64,000 nucleotides of DNA from Symsagittifera roscoffensis (GCF_963678635.1 NC_087062.1:51492028-51556027); one strand, 5' to 3'; shown: positions 44,240 to 56,859, counted from the first letter of the stretch. Translations and numbers: made by a program. Notes: generated from the sequence alone by a model not told the origin.

Positions 44240-44844
44240 AAGGTTTAGGATGACGGATGCAAAAAGTTGTTAGATGATTTCTATTTTCTTAAACTGTTAG
44301 TCCTTACGATTTTTTGGTTAGCTTAACCTGGGTCTATTTGTTCAGGGTTGGAGAGAAAAGTATATCGATTCCGAAGAATGATTTTTTACTTTCTCGTGGC
44401 TAGTCTAAGCTAAGGTGTTAACTTACTTAATCTTACTTAGGGGTAGTGATTGTGTTCAAGGATTGGAGAATAGTAAATCGATCCACAAGGTTCAGGTATA
44501 ATTAGAACGCAAGTAGTTCGTTAGATACTATTTTAAACTTACTAAGTCTAAGATCTATCCTGGGTCTGGTAAGAGGATGGTTCAAGTGAAGGATGAATAA
44601 CCGAAGTTCTTCACTGTTTATCTTAATTTGAATGGTTAGTTCTATTAAAAAATTTATATTAATCTTGGGTCTTTTGGAAAGGTTGGATAGTAAATCGAAG
44701 TTTGATGTCGTTAGACACTTGCTAAGTGGGTGGGGGTGAACAAAATTGTTCTTTTTGATCCAAGGATAGGCCTTGATGATCAGGTTTTAAATTTAGTGAA
44801 ATAGAAAATTAATTAAGATCCAAGGATAAGCCTTGATGATCTGA

Positions 44845-45621
44845 TTATCTCCCAGGCATTATCCCGTTTTTAGTGAAGAACTTTGCATTTGGAATGATTG
44901 TAAGCATTTCTGGACTTGGTATGCCCGGCTTGCAAGGCAGTTTCAAGTTCGCAGACATAGACAACGGCTTGCAGAAAGGGATTTTGGTACTTTCGCCATC
45001 TAAGGTGAGCCAATTTTGAATTGACGGAACAAATTTGTACAGTTGATACTGACATAAGGAAACGTGAACATTAGTGTTGAACCTAAGTGCAAGCTCTTTC
45101 AACAAAAACTCATAACCGTAGCGAGTTTTGTTACAGAAATGAACCACATTATTTTGAAATGAACAGAGCCATGCGGACACGGCTTGAAAGATGACTGAAA
45201 GACAGCTCTCCCTACAAGGAATGAAATTGGTATCTGTTTTGCAAAACGTTGTGTCGATGTAAATATTATCAAAATTATGAGCTGCAGCTTCTTGTAAATT
45301 GTCGAAAAGATGATTGATTTGCTTCGCATTAACCAATTTGCTATCTGAAATTGCCAGTAAAAAGAACAGATTTTTCTTTGGAAACTAGTAAGAACATTAC
45401 TGAACCTGGGCAGTGACCTGCAGGAATAAGGGTGACAGTTAGGGTATGAGATTCGCCCCCTTCCAATGAAACCTTTCGAAGAGCTCAGGCTCATTAAGGC
45501 CCACCATGTGATCTTTATGACAGTGCGAAAGAAAATAAAGCTTAAATTTGAGGTTGTCACTATTGAAGCAATCAATTGAAACCCCAAGAAATTCTGATAT
45601 TGGACCGGCAAATTCTGACAT
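44845..45621 (-). pseudogene. DCLRE1C: Artemis/SNM1C-like beta-CASP nuclease, 5' part, copy B (131-bp deletion)
   Basis: Start ATG at 45621-45619 gives MSEFAGPISEF. The first exon is open through SHCHKDHMVGL, where copy A is frame-shifted. A 131-bp deletion (equivalent to 34512-34642 of copy A, 2-bp AC at the joint) removes the segment after ELFER and shifts the frame. Downstream [14 protein letters not shown] and IDTTFC are still encoded. The frame break after FTGDFR is shared with copy A. The two copies are thus damaged at different and shared sites. The 3' part of the gene is missing here too. Confidence 0.85.
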
Positions 45622-46896
45622 AATTAGAGAAGGGAAAAGGAGGTATGAACAGTGAATTAACAAAATGAGGATTGACGATACTTTTCTATAGTTTTAAAGA
45701 AAGGAGAAGACCACCACATTTTGATCGTCATGACCGTTTTGAGTGTAAGCATCTATCCTTGGTTAATTTATACAGCCAAATTTCTATCATTTGTCGCATA
45801 ATTAGGATTACACGAGTGGATCCGAAAAACAATTACACTTAATTTCAGTAGAGCCAATTTTCTTGAATCAAAAAGAAATATTTGGGAATTTTAATTCCAC
45901 TAACTACAAAAACTAAACAATTTAAATTATATGTGCACCAAAATAGAAGATTTCACATCAGGAACCACAGTAGGAAGCACAGCAATTTTGGCACAAAAGA
46001 CTAACTGATTAAAGTTTTATAGATTTACTGATAAGTGGGCTGATATGAGTATATTGTGAGGCATACTGTGGTTGACTGAAGAATAGAGTGATAAAGTGAC
46101 TCTCGCTGAGTGACCCTGATAAAGCTGGTACTCTGATAAGTTGGGCATTCCTTTGCTTAGCATTCCTCCTCATCGTCATTCTAATTACTGATAAGTGGAA
46201 AAACATTCCGGATAAATACTTGATACTGGACGAGCGCTGTTGAGTGACGGCTAAAAACACAATTTTCTAAAAAACTAGTCATAAAAAATTTTGTAATACC
46301 TTTTTGTAATTGGGATTTTGAACCATTAAATGGACGTTGATTGACTGTAACTGACTCTGAATGACTCTGATAAAGCTGAAAAGTGACTCCGATATGGCTG
46401 TCTGATAAAAGCACTCTGATTGACTGAATGACTGGAGTGACTAAAGTGACTCCGGCTGATTGAATGATACTGGAAGAGCGCTGTTGAGTGACGGCCAAAA
46501 AAACAGTTTGCTAATAAGCCAGTCAGAAAACATTTTTCTTAAACTTCTTTAGATTTGAGTTTTTGAACATTTGAAGTGACTGGAAAAAGACTGGAGATTG
46601 ACTGGAGTGACTAAAGTGACTCAATGATGAATGATACAAGCGGTGCTGATACGAGCGCTGTTGAGTGACTGCTGAAAAAAAAACAGTTTTCCAATAAACT
46701 AGTCAATTAATATTTTAGTAATATATTTTGAGATTTGAGATTTTGAACCTTTCCTGATAAATTAGGGTATTCTGTCTGAACGGCATACTGTATTACACTG
46801 TCTGTACACACTGTAGCATACTCCACGGCTAAAAATAAAAAATTTTCATTAACTAGTCAAAAAAAATTTAGTAATATATTTTGAGATTTTGAACCT
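45622..46896. repeat. Noncoding region with GAGCGCTGTTGAGTGACGG repeats, copy B
   Basis: Collinear with 34793-36019. Core repeats at about 46231, 46476 and 46655, the last with GACTGC for GACGGC. Small A-run length differences from copy A. 45622-46220 shows no gene. Confidence 0.7.
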
Positions 46897-47329
46897 TCAG
46901 GATGAGGGTCCGACCCCAGGCTGGGATGGCCCAGCGCTTCTGGCGCGTCCTCCACCCCGGGCCCGGCTTAGCAAGTTTGCAGTCGCGAAGACTACCGTCG
47001 CTGCTCGTCCGCGACTTCGACCCCGCCCGCTTGCCCAATTATAGGGCATGTCGTCATCACTCGAGAAGACCTCTTCGACTCGGCCATCCCAGACCACAGC
47101 GTGCCCGCGACAGCGACCCCGCACTTAGGAGAACGCAAGATTGTCCAAGGCAGTGTTATCCTCCTCGTCACTGCCCGCGAGCAGTTCAAAGTCGGAGACA
47201 CTCCTCAGTTGCTCCGGTTCCGACTCCGAGTCGGAGTCACGGTATGGCATCACTGTCTCGAATTTCATTTGGTCTCCCCCCTCCTCATTGTCATCCTCGT
47301 CATTTGTATCCTCGTCCGTGTCAGAGGAA
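46897..47329 (-). CDS. Acidic/RG-rich hypothetical ORF, copy B
   Basis: Acidic frame after a TTTAG acceptor-like site, open through GSDEEDNTALDNLAFS to TAA at about 47126, without the premature stop of copy A. The RG-rich continuation in the same frame diverges at its end from copy A (RARGGGRARS against RARGEDAPEA). Unknown family. Acidic Ser/Asp/Glu tracts are common in nuclear proteins and in MDM2, but here the tract lies after, not before, the RING. Confidence 0.4.
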
Positions 47330-47495
47330 CTAAACGAAGGTAAAATATGATCGATACGGAGGAAGGGTTGGATGCTCTGTTGTGGTTTATATTGGGAAGG
47401 TTCAAGTTAGTGATCAAAGGTGGAAAAAAGAGGTTGTTCACATGGCACCAGGCTTAGTTAGTTTACCATGCAATAAACAAGGTCAAAAGCAATAG

Positions 47496-47698
47496 TTACA
47501 TGTGCGGCATGAACGAGTAGAAAGGCGGCAAGTCCTGCCGACAGAAGGGGCACTTTGGATGAGGCTCATCCTGCACCTTCCGCCAGCAGACAAAGCACAG
47601 CTTGTGCTCCACATCCGCATCGTGTATTTTGTACAAATGCCGTCCAACACGATAGCAGATGGTGCACATTTCACTATCAGTAGTCGCATTCACGTTTT
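47496..47698 (-). CDS. Orphan C-terminal RING exon, MDM2/MDM4-like, copy B
   Basis: Same exon as copy A with all eight zinc ligands kept. Differences are few (EMCTICYRVG for ELCTICYRDG; last residues PHM for PRM) and none hits a ligand. The TAA stop and the acceptor are conserved. Upstream exons again not found. See copy A for family reasoning. Confidence 0.6.
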
Positions 47699-47873
47699 CT
47701 GAAATTCAGTAATTCAGTTAGTTACTCATACTGCATTCTAAAAATTAGAATCACATTTCATTTTATAGAAAAAAAAACTGTTTTTAAAACATTAATTAAT
47801 AAATCTAGTCATTAAAATATCAATTAATAAAAACTGTCGGGATTATATGTTTGATTGTGGTATTCGAAAGTCT

Positions 47874-50860
47874 TCAGGCCCTTTTGACTGATATTTGGGC
47901 AGGCAAAGCCCCCACTGGCAATTCTCCGCATGACCCACGGCGGTGTTGGAAGAGACTGTCCATATCTTCTTTACTCGCCAGCCTTTCCTTAGTTGTTGGC
48001 TTAAAATACAAATTTATCAGAAATTAGCATGAGAAGTTAAACTGAATTTTTGAGATGAATTAAGCATTTAGTATACGGGATGACAAAACTCAATTTTGGG
48101 ATCAATTGAGTATTTCAGTATATGCGATTAAACTGGGTGCAGTTTTTGGGATACGGAAGTATTTATTTCGGTATTTGGGATGAAATTCGGCCAGAAAAAC
48201 TTACGTAAATTATTCAGGCAAGCTGGTTATCTAAGGCTTTGTCCTGCGCTTTCAGACTTCTCCAGACCTCCTCCAAATCTTTTAATTCTTGCGGCGGGAT
48301 TGTGTCTCTGGTGCTATAAAAAAATATCTTTCTCTATTTTCTTTTATTTCGACAAAAATGTATCAGTTTAATCTTTGATACTAACAACAGATGCACCATA
48401 AGCTCAATCAGAGCCATTATCGGAAAAGCAGGGTAGCAGCTGCTGAAGGGCTCTTCGTCTTTCCGCTCATATCTAAAACTTCTGGCAGCCGTCAGCAGGT
48501 GTCCACGATGAATGAAATTGGCACCCAGAGCCACTGACTCTGAAAGCGTTTCAACCATGTGTATCATGCCAGCTGGCATAACAAGCTCCTGGCGCTCCGT
48601 CAGAATAACTTTCTGACACCCTCCAGCATAACAGCGAGGGTCATCCCTGGGAAACATCGGTTTTCAATACAGAGATTGCTGCATCAGATATTCCTGGAAT
48701 ATCTGCTTGTTCTTGATCGATGGGTCCGTCAAATAAAATGTTTTGCAGCCTGAAAGAAAAACTAAATGGAACATAATGTGCACCAAACTTTGTTTAACCT
48801 TTCACTAAAAAGTACATCACAAATGTACCGGAGAAATCATGGTGAAATGGTGTTATTGCATTAGCCTGCGACAACAGCCGGTAGCTTGACTCCTTCGTCG
48901 GTACTTCTGTCTTCTCCAATTTTTTTTATGTATGTGTCCCAACGACACATTCTTGACTGCCTTTGGGACAGAGTTGAATTTCGTGGCGGCCGACGAGAAA
49001 GCATCAGCATCAATGATATTCCAGAACATTGGCGGCATTGATCGGAACAAAGTTTGAACATCAGCTGGCTAAATTGATTGTATATTTTCCTAGGATTGAA
49101 CACAAATGTGAGGTTGAACCTATTTGAAAACTGGAGTATTATTGGGTGTCTAATTACTTTACAAACTGATTACCTTTTCCTTTAAGATGTACGGTCTAGC
49201 TCTGAGTTCCTCGGGGTATTCCTTCAAAATTTCGTCAGTCAAATTTTTCGCATACATTCGGCTGTCAAACTGGCAACTATCCGCTAGTCGGCTTCTGAAC
49301 CCTTTGATGGATTTAGCCGATGGAACTAATAAAGCTCCTTGTTGGCCACTAAACCAGTCTGACTGGATCCAGTTGACAAGATCCACCGCAGGCACGCACT
49401 GTATTAGACTTGAGGCAGGCATGATCTAACAAACTACCCAAAAAAGATGATCGAAACTTAATTATAACGACTTTGAGATAGTTTTAGGTTCAGGTGCTTA
49501 CTTGCGAACGTTTCCCTTTTAGTTTGCCATGGTCAATTGGAGGTAACATGTCAATCTGACTGGCACTCGCGCTACGAAAGCTGCCTGATACCACGGCAAA
49601 ACTCTGTGGTTTTTCCCAAAGAGCTTTTGGTTTCTGTATCCGCACCAGAAGAGGTCGTTCATTTGTTCTCAGATCTGCTTCAACCAGACTATGAAGTGGC
49701 GAAATGGAGCCTGGTAGAGGAAAGGGCGAAACGAACTCTGGTACGATAGGAAGTGGATCTGGACTCAGACACGATCCATTCGGTACCTCGGGAAGTGGTA
49801 CAATCCTAATTGGCGCAGCTGGCGCACCGATGGGCAATTTGGCGCACCAATGGGTGACTTCCGAGGTATGTTCATTGATATTACTTGTCACTTCTGGAGC
49901 GGTAACTGTAGTACCAACAGTATCTGGAGCAGTGCCGTTGGAGCAGTGCCCTTGTTCGTTGATAGTACTTGTCACTTCTGGAGCAGTAACTGTAGTACCA
50001 ACAGAAACTGGAGCAGTGCCATTGGAGATTTTGCCGTCATTCAGTGAAGTAGAGTGCTAAAACAGTGATGTCGATTTAATTGCAGAATATTATATAAATT
50101 AAAAAAGGTGTTTTGTTACATACAATTCGAATGGTCAAAATGGGTTCCTCGTCCCCCTGCTCCGATTTGCACCAAAACATCGCCAATTGTTCCTGTTTGT
50201 ACCCGCTCGTCGCATCTGGCTCCTTTGGTTCCTGCTTGCACTAGGTAGTCGTCACATTATGCCCATTTGTGCACGGCTTATGTTTGTTCCAGGAGGTCTT
50301 TGTGCTCGTCGTCTTGGTCTTGGTCGTCTTTCTGCTGGTTCCCAACGCATTTCTTACGGTAGTCCGTCTCGTCGTCTGCCTCTTTGTCGCTGTCGTATAG
50401 AGTCTAGTTGCGCAGACGTGGACTGAATTATTTGGCTTAGTGCTAGAACAGTTTGAATATAAGGTCAATAAACATATCTTTCTTAAATCTTATTTCAAAA
50501 GCACACAACTTCACTCACACTGATCATCGCCGATTTCATCCTCGCCGATCAAATATGCCCTCTTCTGCGCTCTGAATGGTAATTGGCACCCCTCATAAGT
50601 ATCCCGCACAAAGTTTTAACTTTTCTTAGTGGGAGAGAGCAGCTTTCGTTCGAGCCCAGATCATCGATTGGCTCTTATTCTCTCCCAGCATCCAGGCGAC
50701 AACACATGCTCTGCAGTTCTGTAGCAGTCGCTGAAGCCCTCCGTGCCACAGAACATGCAAGTCAGTTTCTGCAGTTTCAGTTTTGCATCCCTCTTCTGGC
50801 ATCGCTTTTCAGCAAAATGGCGGACCATGTTGTTTTTTTGCGAAAATTGTAGGTTGCACT
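47874..50860 (-). CDS. JmjC-domain protein of KDM2/KDM7 type, copy B (possibly pseudogene)
   Basis: Same exon plan as copy A: exons ending at about 50140 and 49502, then 49425-49174, 49068-48799, 48749-48386, a coiled-coil-like exon near 48313-48205, and 47999-47874 with the stop. FHHDF, GTSVMYF, PAGMIHMV and the distal His are kept. The A-run in the JmjC exon is one base longer still than in copy A (8 against 7, where 6 restores phase). The TGA after QQSLY is shared. A 44-bp insertion at about 50213-50256 disrupts the basic upstream exon. Protein differences elsewhere are mostly conservative. As read neither copy is translatable through the JmjC domain. Confidence 0.75.
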
Positions 50861-51135
50861 CTGGAAATGAACAGAAAAAGAAAATCAGTCTAAGAAAGGA
50901 TTAATATTTAGACAGTAAAATTTTTTTCACATAATCGATTTTGTTACAAAACTTAGTATGCGGACTATAATCAGGCTATGACATCGTTAGCACTCGTTAC
51001 AAATGCAAAACCCTCCATACAAAATGTGAGGTGGGGGAAATTGAATCATAAGTGAGGTGGGGGAAAAGGAAAAAGATCCAATAATTTTAGTGGAATTGGC
51101 AAATTCTTAATCACTATATATATCTTTTTTAGAAA

Positions 51136-51275
51136 CCAGGATCAAATACTTTAGAACCTTTGCCACATTAAATTTGTGATACCCTTTAGGATGTGAAACC
51201 GGTAACCAGGATCAAATACTTTAGAACCTTTGCCACATTAAATTTGTGATACCCTTTAGGATGTGAAACCGGTAA
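51136..51275. repeat. 70-bp tandem duplication present only in copy B
   Basis: Two identical 70-bp units (CCAGGATCAAATACTTTAGA ... GTGAAACCGGTAA). The matching place in copy A (about 40266) has one unit, so this arose after the large duplication or by local assembly error. Confidence 0.9.
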
Positions 51276-51368
51276 CTCAATTGTGAAATGCAAGCCTTAA
51301 ATTTTATTATGATATACATTTAAAAAAAAAAATGTGATGCACGTTTACTTTATTGTTTTAAAAACATC

Positions 51369-51439
51369 TTGCAGAGGTGCGGATTCGATCCTTTAACCTC
51401 TTGTTTGGGAGGCATATTCTTTACCTCCAGGCCATCAGA
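51369..51439 (-). repeat. tRNA-like (SINE-head-like) sequence, copy B
   Basis: Same element as 40433-40503. The B box GGATCGAATCC is unchanged, with CCCC to CTTT changes in the stem beside it, again not a working tRNA. Confidence 0.55.
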
Positions 51440-52019
51440 CCCGTTAGTATTCTAAGATAAACGTTAAGAATCATGATAATCCTACTTTTCCACTCAAAGC
51501 CAGTCATATATCGGGTTGATCGGTAATGATTAAAGGAAATCAAATCGAAAACACAACCGAATCAGATCTGAAAGTAATTTTAATTTCAATTGATAGGGTC
51601 AACCGCGGTTTTTCAATCCTAAAAAATCAATTTTCAAGAAATAATAATTTAAATTAAAATACTTGATGGCATATTCGTTACAAGGTACCATAAAGAGAAA
51701 AAAATAACAGGATCCAAAATCGCGGAAACTTGTTTCGATAATTTTAGAAATTACAAGCATAGATCAACTGATCTATGTGTTGATTTTCCGAAAGTAATGG
51801 TTCTGAAACACATGTTTTTATCACATGTTTTTCAAAATGGCCGTAATTTATGTTGATTTGGTGAATAATTGGTGAATGCAGATGATTAGCTTGTGTTATA
51901 GTGTGAACTCTCTTTTTTTTCATCCTAAGTCGCAAATTTTGTTGCGACAAAATATAACCTTTGTAGCGACCCGGGTTGCCCATCATAAGGCGGAACCCGG
52001 GAATATCACCCTATAAAGT

Positions 52020-52915
52020 TAACTACCCCCCCCCATTTTAAAATCCCAAAAACTGATTATAGTTCGCTGCAGTTCTGCAAAACCCCAAATACTGATTATA
52101 GTTTGTTGCAGTTCTGCTAAATTCCAAATACTGACAAAATCCTAATTACTGACCAAAAGTTCTGCAATTGCAAAACTTTTTGTCAGTAATTGGGATTTTG
52201 TCAATATTTAGAATTTTGTCAGTACTTTGGTTTTTGTCAGTAATTGGGATTTTTTCAGTATTTGGTAATTTGTCAGTAATTGGGATTTTGTCAATATTTG
52301 GGATTTTGTCAGCATTTGGGATTTTGTCAGTAAAAGGATTTTGCCAGTATTTGGGATTTTGTCAGTGTTTGGGATTTTGTCAGTTTTGGGAATTTGTCAG
52401 TATTTGGGATTTTGTCAGTAATCGGATTTTGTCAGCATTTGGGATTTTGTCAGTAATTGGGGTTTTGCCAGTGTTTGGGATTTTGTCAGGATTGGGATTT
52501 TGTCAGTATTTGGGATTTTGTCAGTAATTGGGATTTTGTCAGTAATTGGGATTTTGACGGTAATTGGGATTTTGTCAGTATTTGGGATTTTTTCAGAAAT
52601 TGGGATTTTGCCAGTATTTGGGATTTTGTCAGTAATTGGGATTTTGTCAGTAATTGGGGTTTTGCCAGTGTTTGGGATTTTATCATTGTTTGGGATTTTG
52701 TCAGAATTGGGATTTTGTCAGTATTTGGGATTTTGTCAGAAATTGGGATTTTGCCAGTATTTGGGATTTTGTCAGTAATTGGGATTTTGCCAGTATTTGG
52801 GATTTGATCAGTGTTTGGGATTTTGTCAGTATCGGGATTTTGTCAATATTTGGGATTTTGTCAGTAATTGGGATTTTGTCAGTATTGAGATTTTGTCAGT
52901 ATTTGGGATGTTGCA
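52020..52915 (+). repeat. 18-bp minisatellite with inverted head (foldback), copy B
   Basis: Same foldback head and 18-bp unit as copy A, but the array is longer (about 750 bp against 600 bp) and runs on past the point where copy A is cut by gag. Unit order differs by gains and losses of whole 18-mers. Confidence 0.9.
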
Positions 52916-53450
52916 AAAAAAATTGTCAGTGTATATTGAGATTTTCTCATTGAGTTAAAATTTGTAATGTAAATTGGAACAAAATTGGAACGAAATGATC
53001 AGTATTTGAGGTTGATTACAACTGCAACAAGAACTATTGAGATATTGCAAACTTAGAACAAATTATTCCAGTTTTTAGGATGGGCAATAGACTGTGCGGT
53101 GCCATTACACATTCCTTTTAATCAAAATTTGAGATTTTCAGTATTTGGGATAGACTGCACGGCGCCATTACACATTCCTCTCCGTCAAGATCTGAGAGTT
53201 TACAAAACTCGAACAAACGACTACTTCAGTATTTGAGATGAGAAATAGACTGAACGGCGCCATTAACTCCTGTCAGTTTTGAGTTTCTACAAAACTGAAC
53301 GGACTATTTCCATATTTGGAGTGGGTAAATAAACTAAACGGCTACATATACAATTCAGAAACGATGATATAATTAGTCTTGTTTACTGGAAAAAAATATT
53401 TTAGAAGGTGAAACACTTTTTTCATGAAAGCAAAATAACAGGAAAAATGA
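52916..53450 (+). repeat. Degenerate repeat with ATAGACTG.ACGGCGCCATTA core
   Basis: The core recurs near 53088, 53150, 53245 and (weak) 53328, joined by ATTTGAGATTTxCA..A and AGTATTTGAGAT stretches related to the neighbouring minisatellite unit. No gene. Confidence 0.6.
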
Positions 53451-53451
53451 G

Positions 53452-53966
53452 GAGCGAGTATGAGGAGCGAATGATAATCACGAAATATGAAATCTAACAC
53501 TCAAAAATTCAATTAATCAAACTCATGAAACACTAATTGGTGACTCTTTTAGTTGAGGGCTTGGAAAGCATCGAAACAATCATGACTCTAGTTGAATATG
53601 AAGCCTATCCGCTGGCTTCGAAGCTTAACCCAAGTTTGGCCAAGTCGGTTAGGCCAAGTTAAAAATCACAGGAAAAAGGGGTAAAATATAGAATTACAAG
53701 GTATAGTTAAACTGGGTATTTCAAGAACTATTGATCTCCTCCGATTACCATAACCATTTGAGGAGCGTATGATAATCATGGATTATGAAATCTAAACACT
53801 TGAAAGTCCAATTAATCAAGTTCAAGAAACAATTAGTGACTGTTTTAGTTGACGGCTTAAAAAATATCGAAATAATTATGTCGAAGTATCGAAACTATGA
53901 AGCTTCATAATTGTTCCGATAAGTTTGGCCAAGCCGGTTAGGCCAAGTTAAAAATCACCCCAGAAT
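53452..53966 (+). repeat. Two diverged direct repeats of about 210 bp
   Basis: GAGGAGCG.ATGATAATCA to GGTTAGGCCAAGTTAAAAATCAC occurs at 53452-53668 and 53760-53966, separated by about 90 bp. Noncoding. Confidence 0.8.
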
Positions 53967-54099
53967 CCACAATTAGTTTCCCAATTAAGCAAAATTGTTA
54001 ATTCCACGGATATGCAAAACTTAAGTAACACCCTCAATGCATTCATCACTGCTCCTCTTTCAAATTCAGTTTGAAAAATTTCTAAATTTGTTCGTTACT

Positions 54100-56640
54100 G
54101 CACCTGAAACAATTCCGACAAACAAAACCGACACGAATATCGACAAAAACCGATACGACACTCGACGTACCGACAAACAAACCGACATACGAATAGCCAG
54201 TCAAACAACCTAGATACGAATCGGGACGCACAAACCGACGCGTACGAAACGACATACAAATGAACGACTCACCCGATACGAAAAACGACTCTTCGATGAC
54301 CGAGAAAAGTATGGATCAACAATTGTGGAATCGCTTTTCGATAGCATCAGATGATGATTGAAAATTTGTAGACGCCATAATTTAGACGAAATAACAGGAA
54401 AAGAATTGGCAAACAAACATCGAACATTGAAAAGACTAAATTCAGAAATGGTCGATGGAACTACATTGGAAGTTGACAATCTTGTACGAAAAAAAGCAAT
54501 ACCAAGGCAACACAGTCATTCGATTGCAGTAGCAGAAGGAATCATGCAGATGCTAATTCTATGGGACTTAAAGGAAATACCGTGGAAAGAAAAACGGAGG
54601 AACCTGGTCAAAATTCTCTTTTCAGAAACAGTGCTACCCAAATACTCACCTTTTAGTGTTATAAACCATCAGAATTGATCGACACCGCCCTTAGAACGGT
54701 TAGGAACCTCATCAAGAACCCCGACATCAACAGAATTAGCAATCTCACAGCCATTAGCTCTTCCATCATCCTCAGAACCATCAAGAAGTTCATTAACCGC
54801 ATCCTTATACAGGCACCAACATATAAAATTTTCGAAGCAATTTTCGACTACTCGGAAGAGAGCACTGATGAAACTACAAGAATGGCGCACTCCAAAAGGG
54901 TCTGAATGCCTTTGGCGCCAAGTTCTGTTTTAAGTTCGATGTCATAGAATTAGCCTCCAAGGACTAATGGAAGTAGCTGAAAAAGACTCTCAGAGAATAA
55001 AACGCGGTAAAGGTGGTCGCAAAAAAATGTAGGTTCACTTTTTCGACCCGTTTTATGATTACTCGCTTATTTAAGAAAACGGCATCTTCGGAAGATTTCA
55101 AGTACCATTTGGCTCAGGCGTCAAAAATCGGAAACGTTGACAATATTATCAACACCATTCAATCTCGGCTTGAAATTATAGGCTTCAAATCATTCGTTCC
55201 TTCTCCTAGACACGTTCGTCGAGCAACCGCCGAAATAGTGGTTCACTTTACAAACTTCTGTAAGCCCGAGAAATTATTTTCTGGATTTCGAAGTGACCTA
55301 GTTTCTTGCGTCAAAGCAGTTGCGTTTCTTTCAATGAAAACCACGGAGCTTCAAGGATTACGCTTAGATATCTGGGGAGACAGCTGTGAGATTGGTGGTG
55401 TGGAGGTTACCAGGCTCCCGTTCAGGCTCCTCGATGTCAACATTAGTGTACAGTGGACTAGCAGCGTTTTCTGTTTCAAAGGCAAGTCGATTTTGTTTTG
55501 GAAAATTGTCTCTCATGATTATTTGTCTCGGAATCGCTTATATGTTATATTTAGTCAGTATGGTTAACTTTATTTGCTCTTTAACTAAATTAGGCACTTT
55601 GGCTCCACGCAGTACTACCTTCCAAAAAATAAAACTGTCAAATGGAGCAGAGCGCAAAAAATTTCTGCTTACGGACAAAAGCCAGTGCGGAATTTAAGAG
55701 CAAATAGTTAATCATTGTTAATGGAATCCACAGCCAAGGCTTAAACCACTGAGAATTCAAATTTATGAATGTAAGTACCCCTTTGATTAATTTCATCGTT
55801 AAATTCAGCGTACCGTGGAAAAGACAGCAGATACGCTATGGAGCAACGCGTTGGTCCCACCACAGCCGGCGACCAAAAATCGGGTTGGTTGTACAGCCAA
55901 ACAAATTCCCTAATTTTGACCAAACAGGGGGGGGGGGGCCAAAAAGCCATTTTTTCATTTCACCACTGTCTCGATAGGAGGAACAGACAAAGCTGGCAAA
56001 GTGGGTGCAGTCTCTCTTTCTAGAATCTGTGCGCTGATTGTCATCGCTGACAAGGAAGAACTGAAAAAGGCTAGCCCAGAAGAAACTGAAGATCTCTTTG
56101 AAGGAGTAAAATGAAGTTGTTGTTCGCCCCAAAAAAATTGCAGATACGTACGTTAAGTCTGTAAAAGTGCTACAAGCCATCTACCTGAGTCTCGTCTCAA
56201 AAATCCTGGAAAAACCCTCAGGTGCATTACCACTAAAGATGTCAGTGAATTTTTGAGAAAAAACTTGAAAGAATGTACAAAATTACCAAAGCAAGAGGTG
56301 ATTCTAACGCTATAGAGCACAAAAAGAGGGCTGAAACTTACTATCAAGTTTCAATTCTTATCTTTGGAGAACAAAGATTGACTCCCTACAAACTAAAATT
56401 ACTCCTAATGCCACAGCTTGTGGTGAGCAATTTTTTTCGAAGTCCCGGGGAACATTTATGCGAAGCTCTCGAAAAATCCAACCACCATGCGAACAAGGGT
56501 TTTCAAAGTAGGACAATGCGAGGCGGAGGAAGATTGCATAACCAAGACCCATTATTCCTCGAAATGTTTTTTTTTCATTCTGCAAGTTCATCAAATCTGG
56601 CAAGTGATGAACTGCGAGATTTGAAAATAATATGATTTGT
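54100..56640 (+). pseudogene. Degenerate coding relic, unknown family
   Basis: The + strand has locally protein-like composition, broken by stops and frame changes: 54358-54678 (contains RQHSHSIAVAEGIMQMLILW), about 54675-54905 in two frames, 55013-55567 (contains LDIWGDSCEIGGVEVTRLPF) and 55965-56110 (contains GTDKAGKVGAVSLSRICALI). The start region around 54110-54300 is rich in CCGACA/TACGA words. It could be one old transposon-derived or host gene of about 2 kb. No catalytic motif I can name; a poly-G run at 55926 breaks it again. Intergenic DNA continues on both sides. Confidence 0.35.
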
Positions 56641-56858
56641 TTAATTTTTGCTTAAACATGCCCAAATGTCGTGAAAAAACACCGAAAAGGGATTCAAATC
56701 TACATACATATTTCGACTTTTTTTGGTGAAAATGACAAAAACAATATGATTTGTTTAATTTTTGCTTAAACATGCCCAAATGTCGTGAAAAAACTTTGAA
56801 AAGGGATTCAAATCTACATACATATTTCGACTTTTTTTTGGTGAAAATGACAAAAAAA
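56626..56858 (+). repeat. 114-bp tandem duplication
   Basis: TATGATTTGTTTAATTTTTG to TTTGGTGAAAATGACAAAAA occurs twice in a row with minor changes (ACACCG/ACTTTG). Confidence 0.9.
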
Positions 56859-56859
56859 T

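Larger units (their letters stand above)
42250..52800. repeat. Segmental duplication, copy B (about 10.55 kb)
   Basis: Partner of 31297-41829, same order and orientation. Internal size differences: 131-bp deletion in the Artemis-like gene, about 44-bp insertion at about 50213-50256, 70-bp tandem duplication at 51136-51275, and minisatellite length. Confidence 0.9.
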
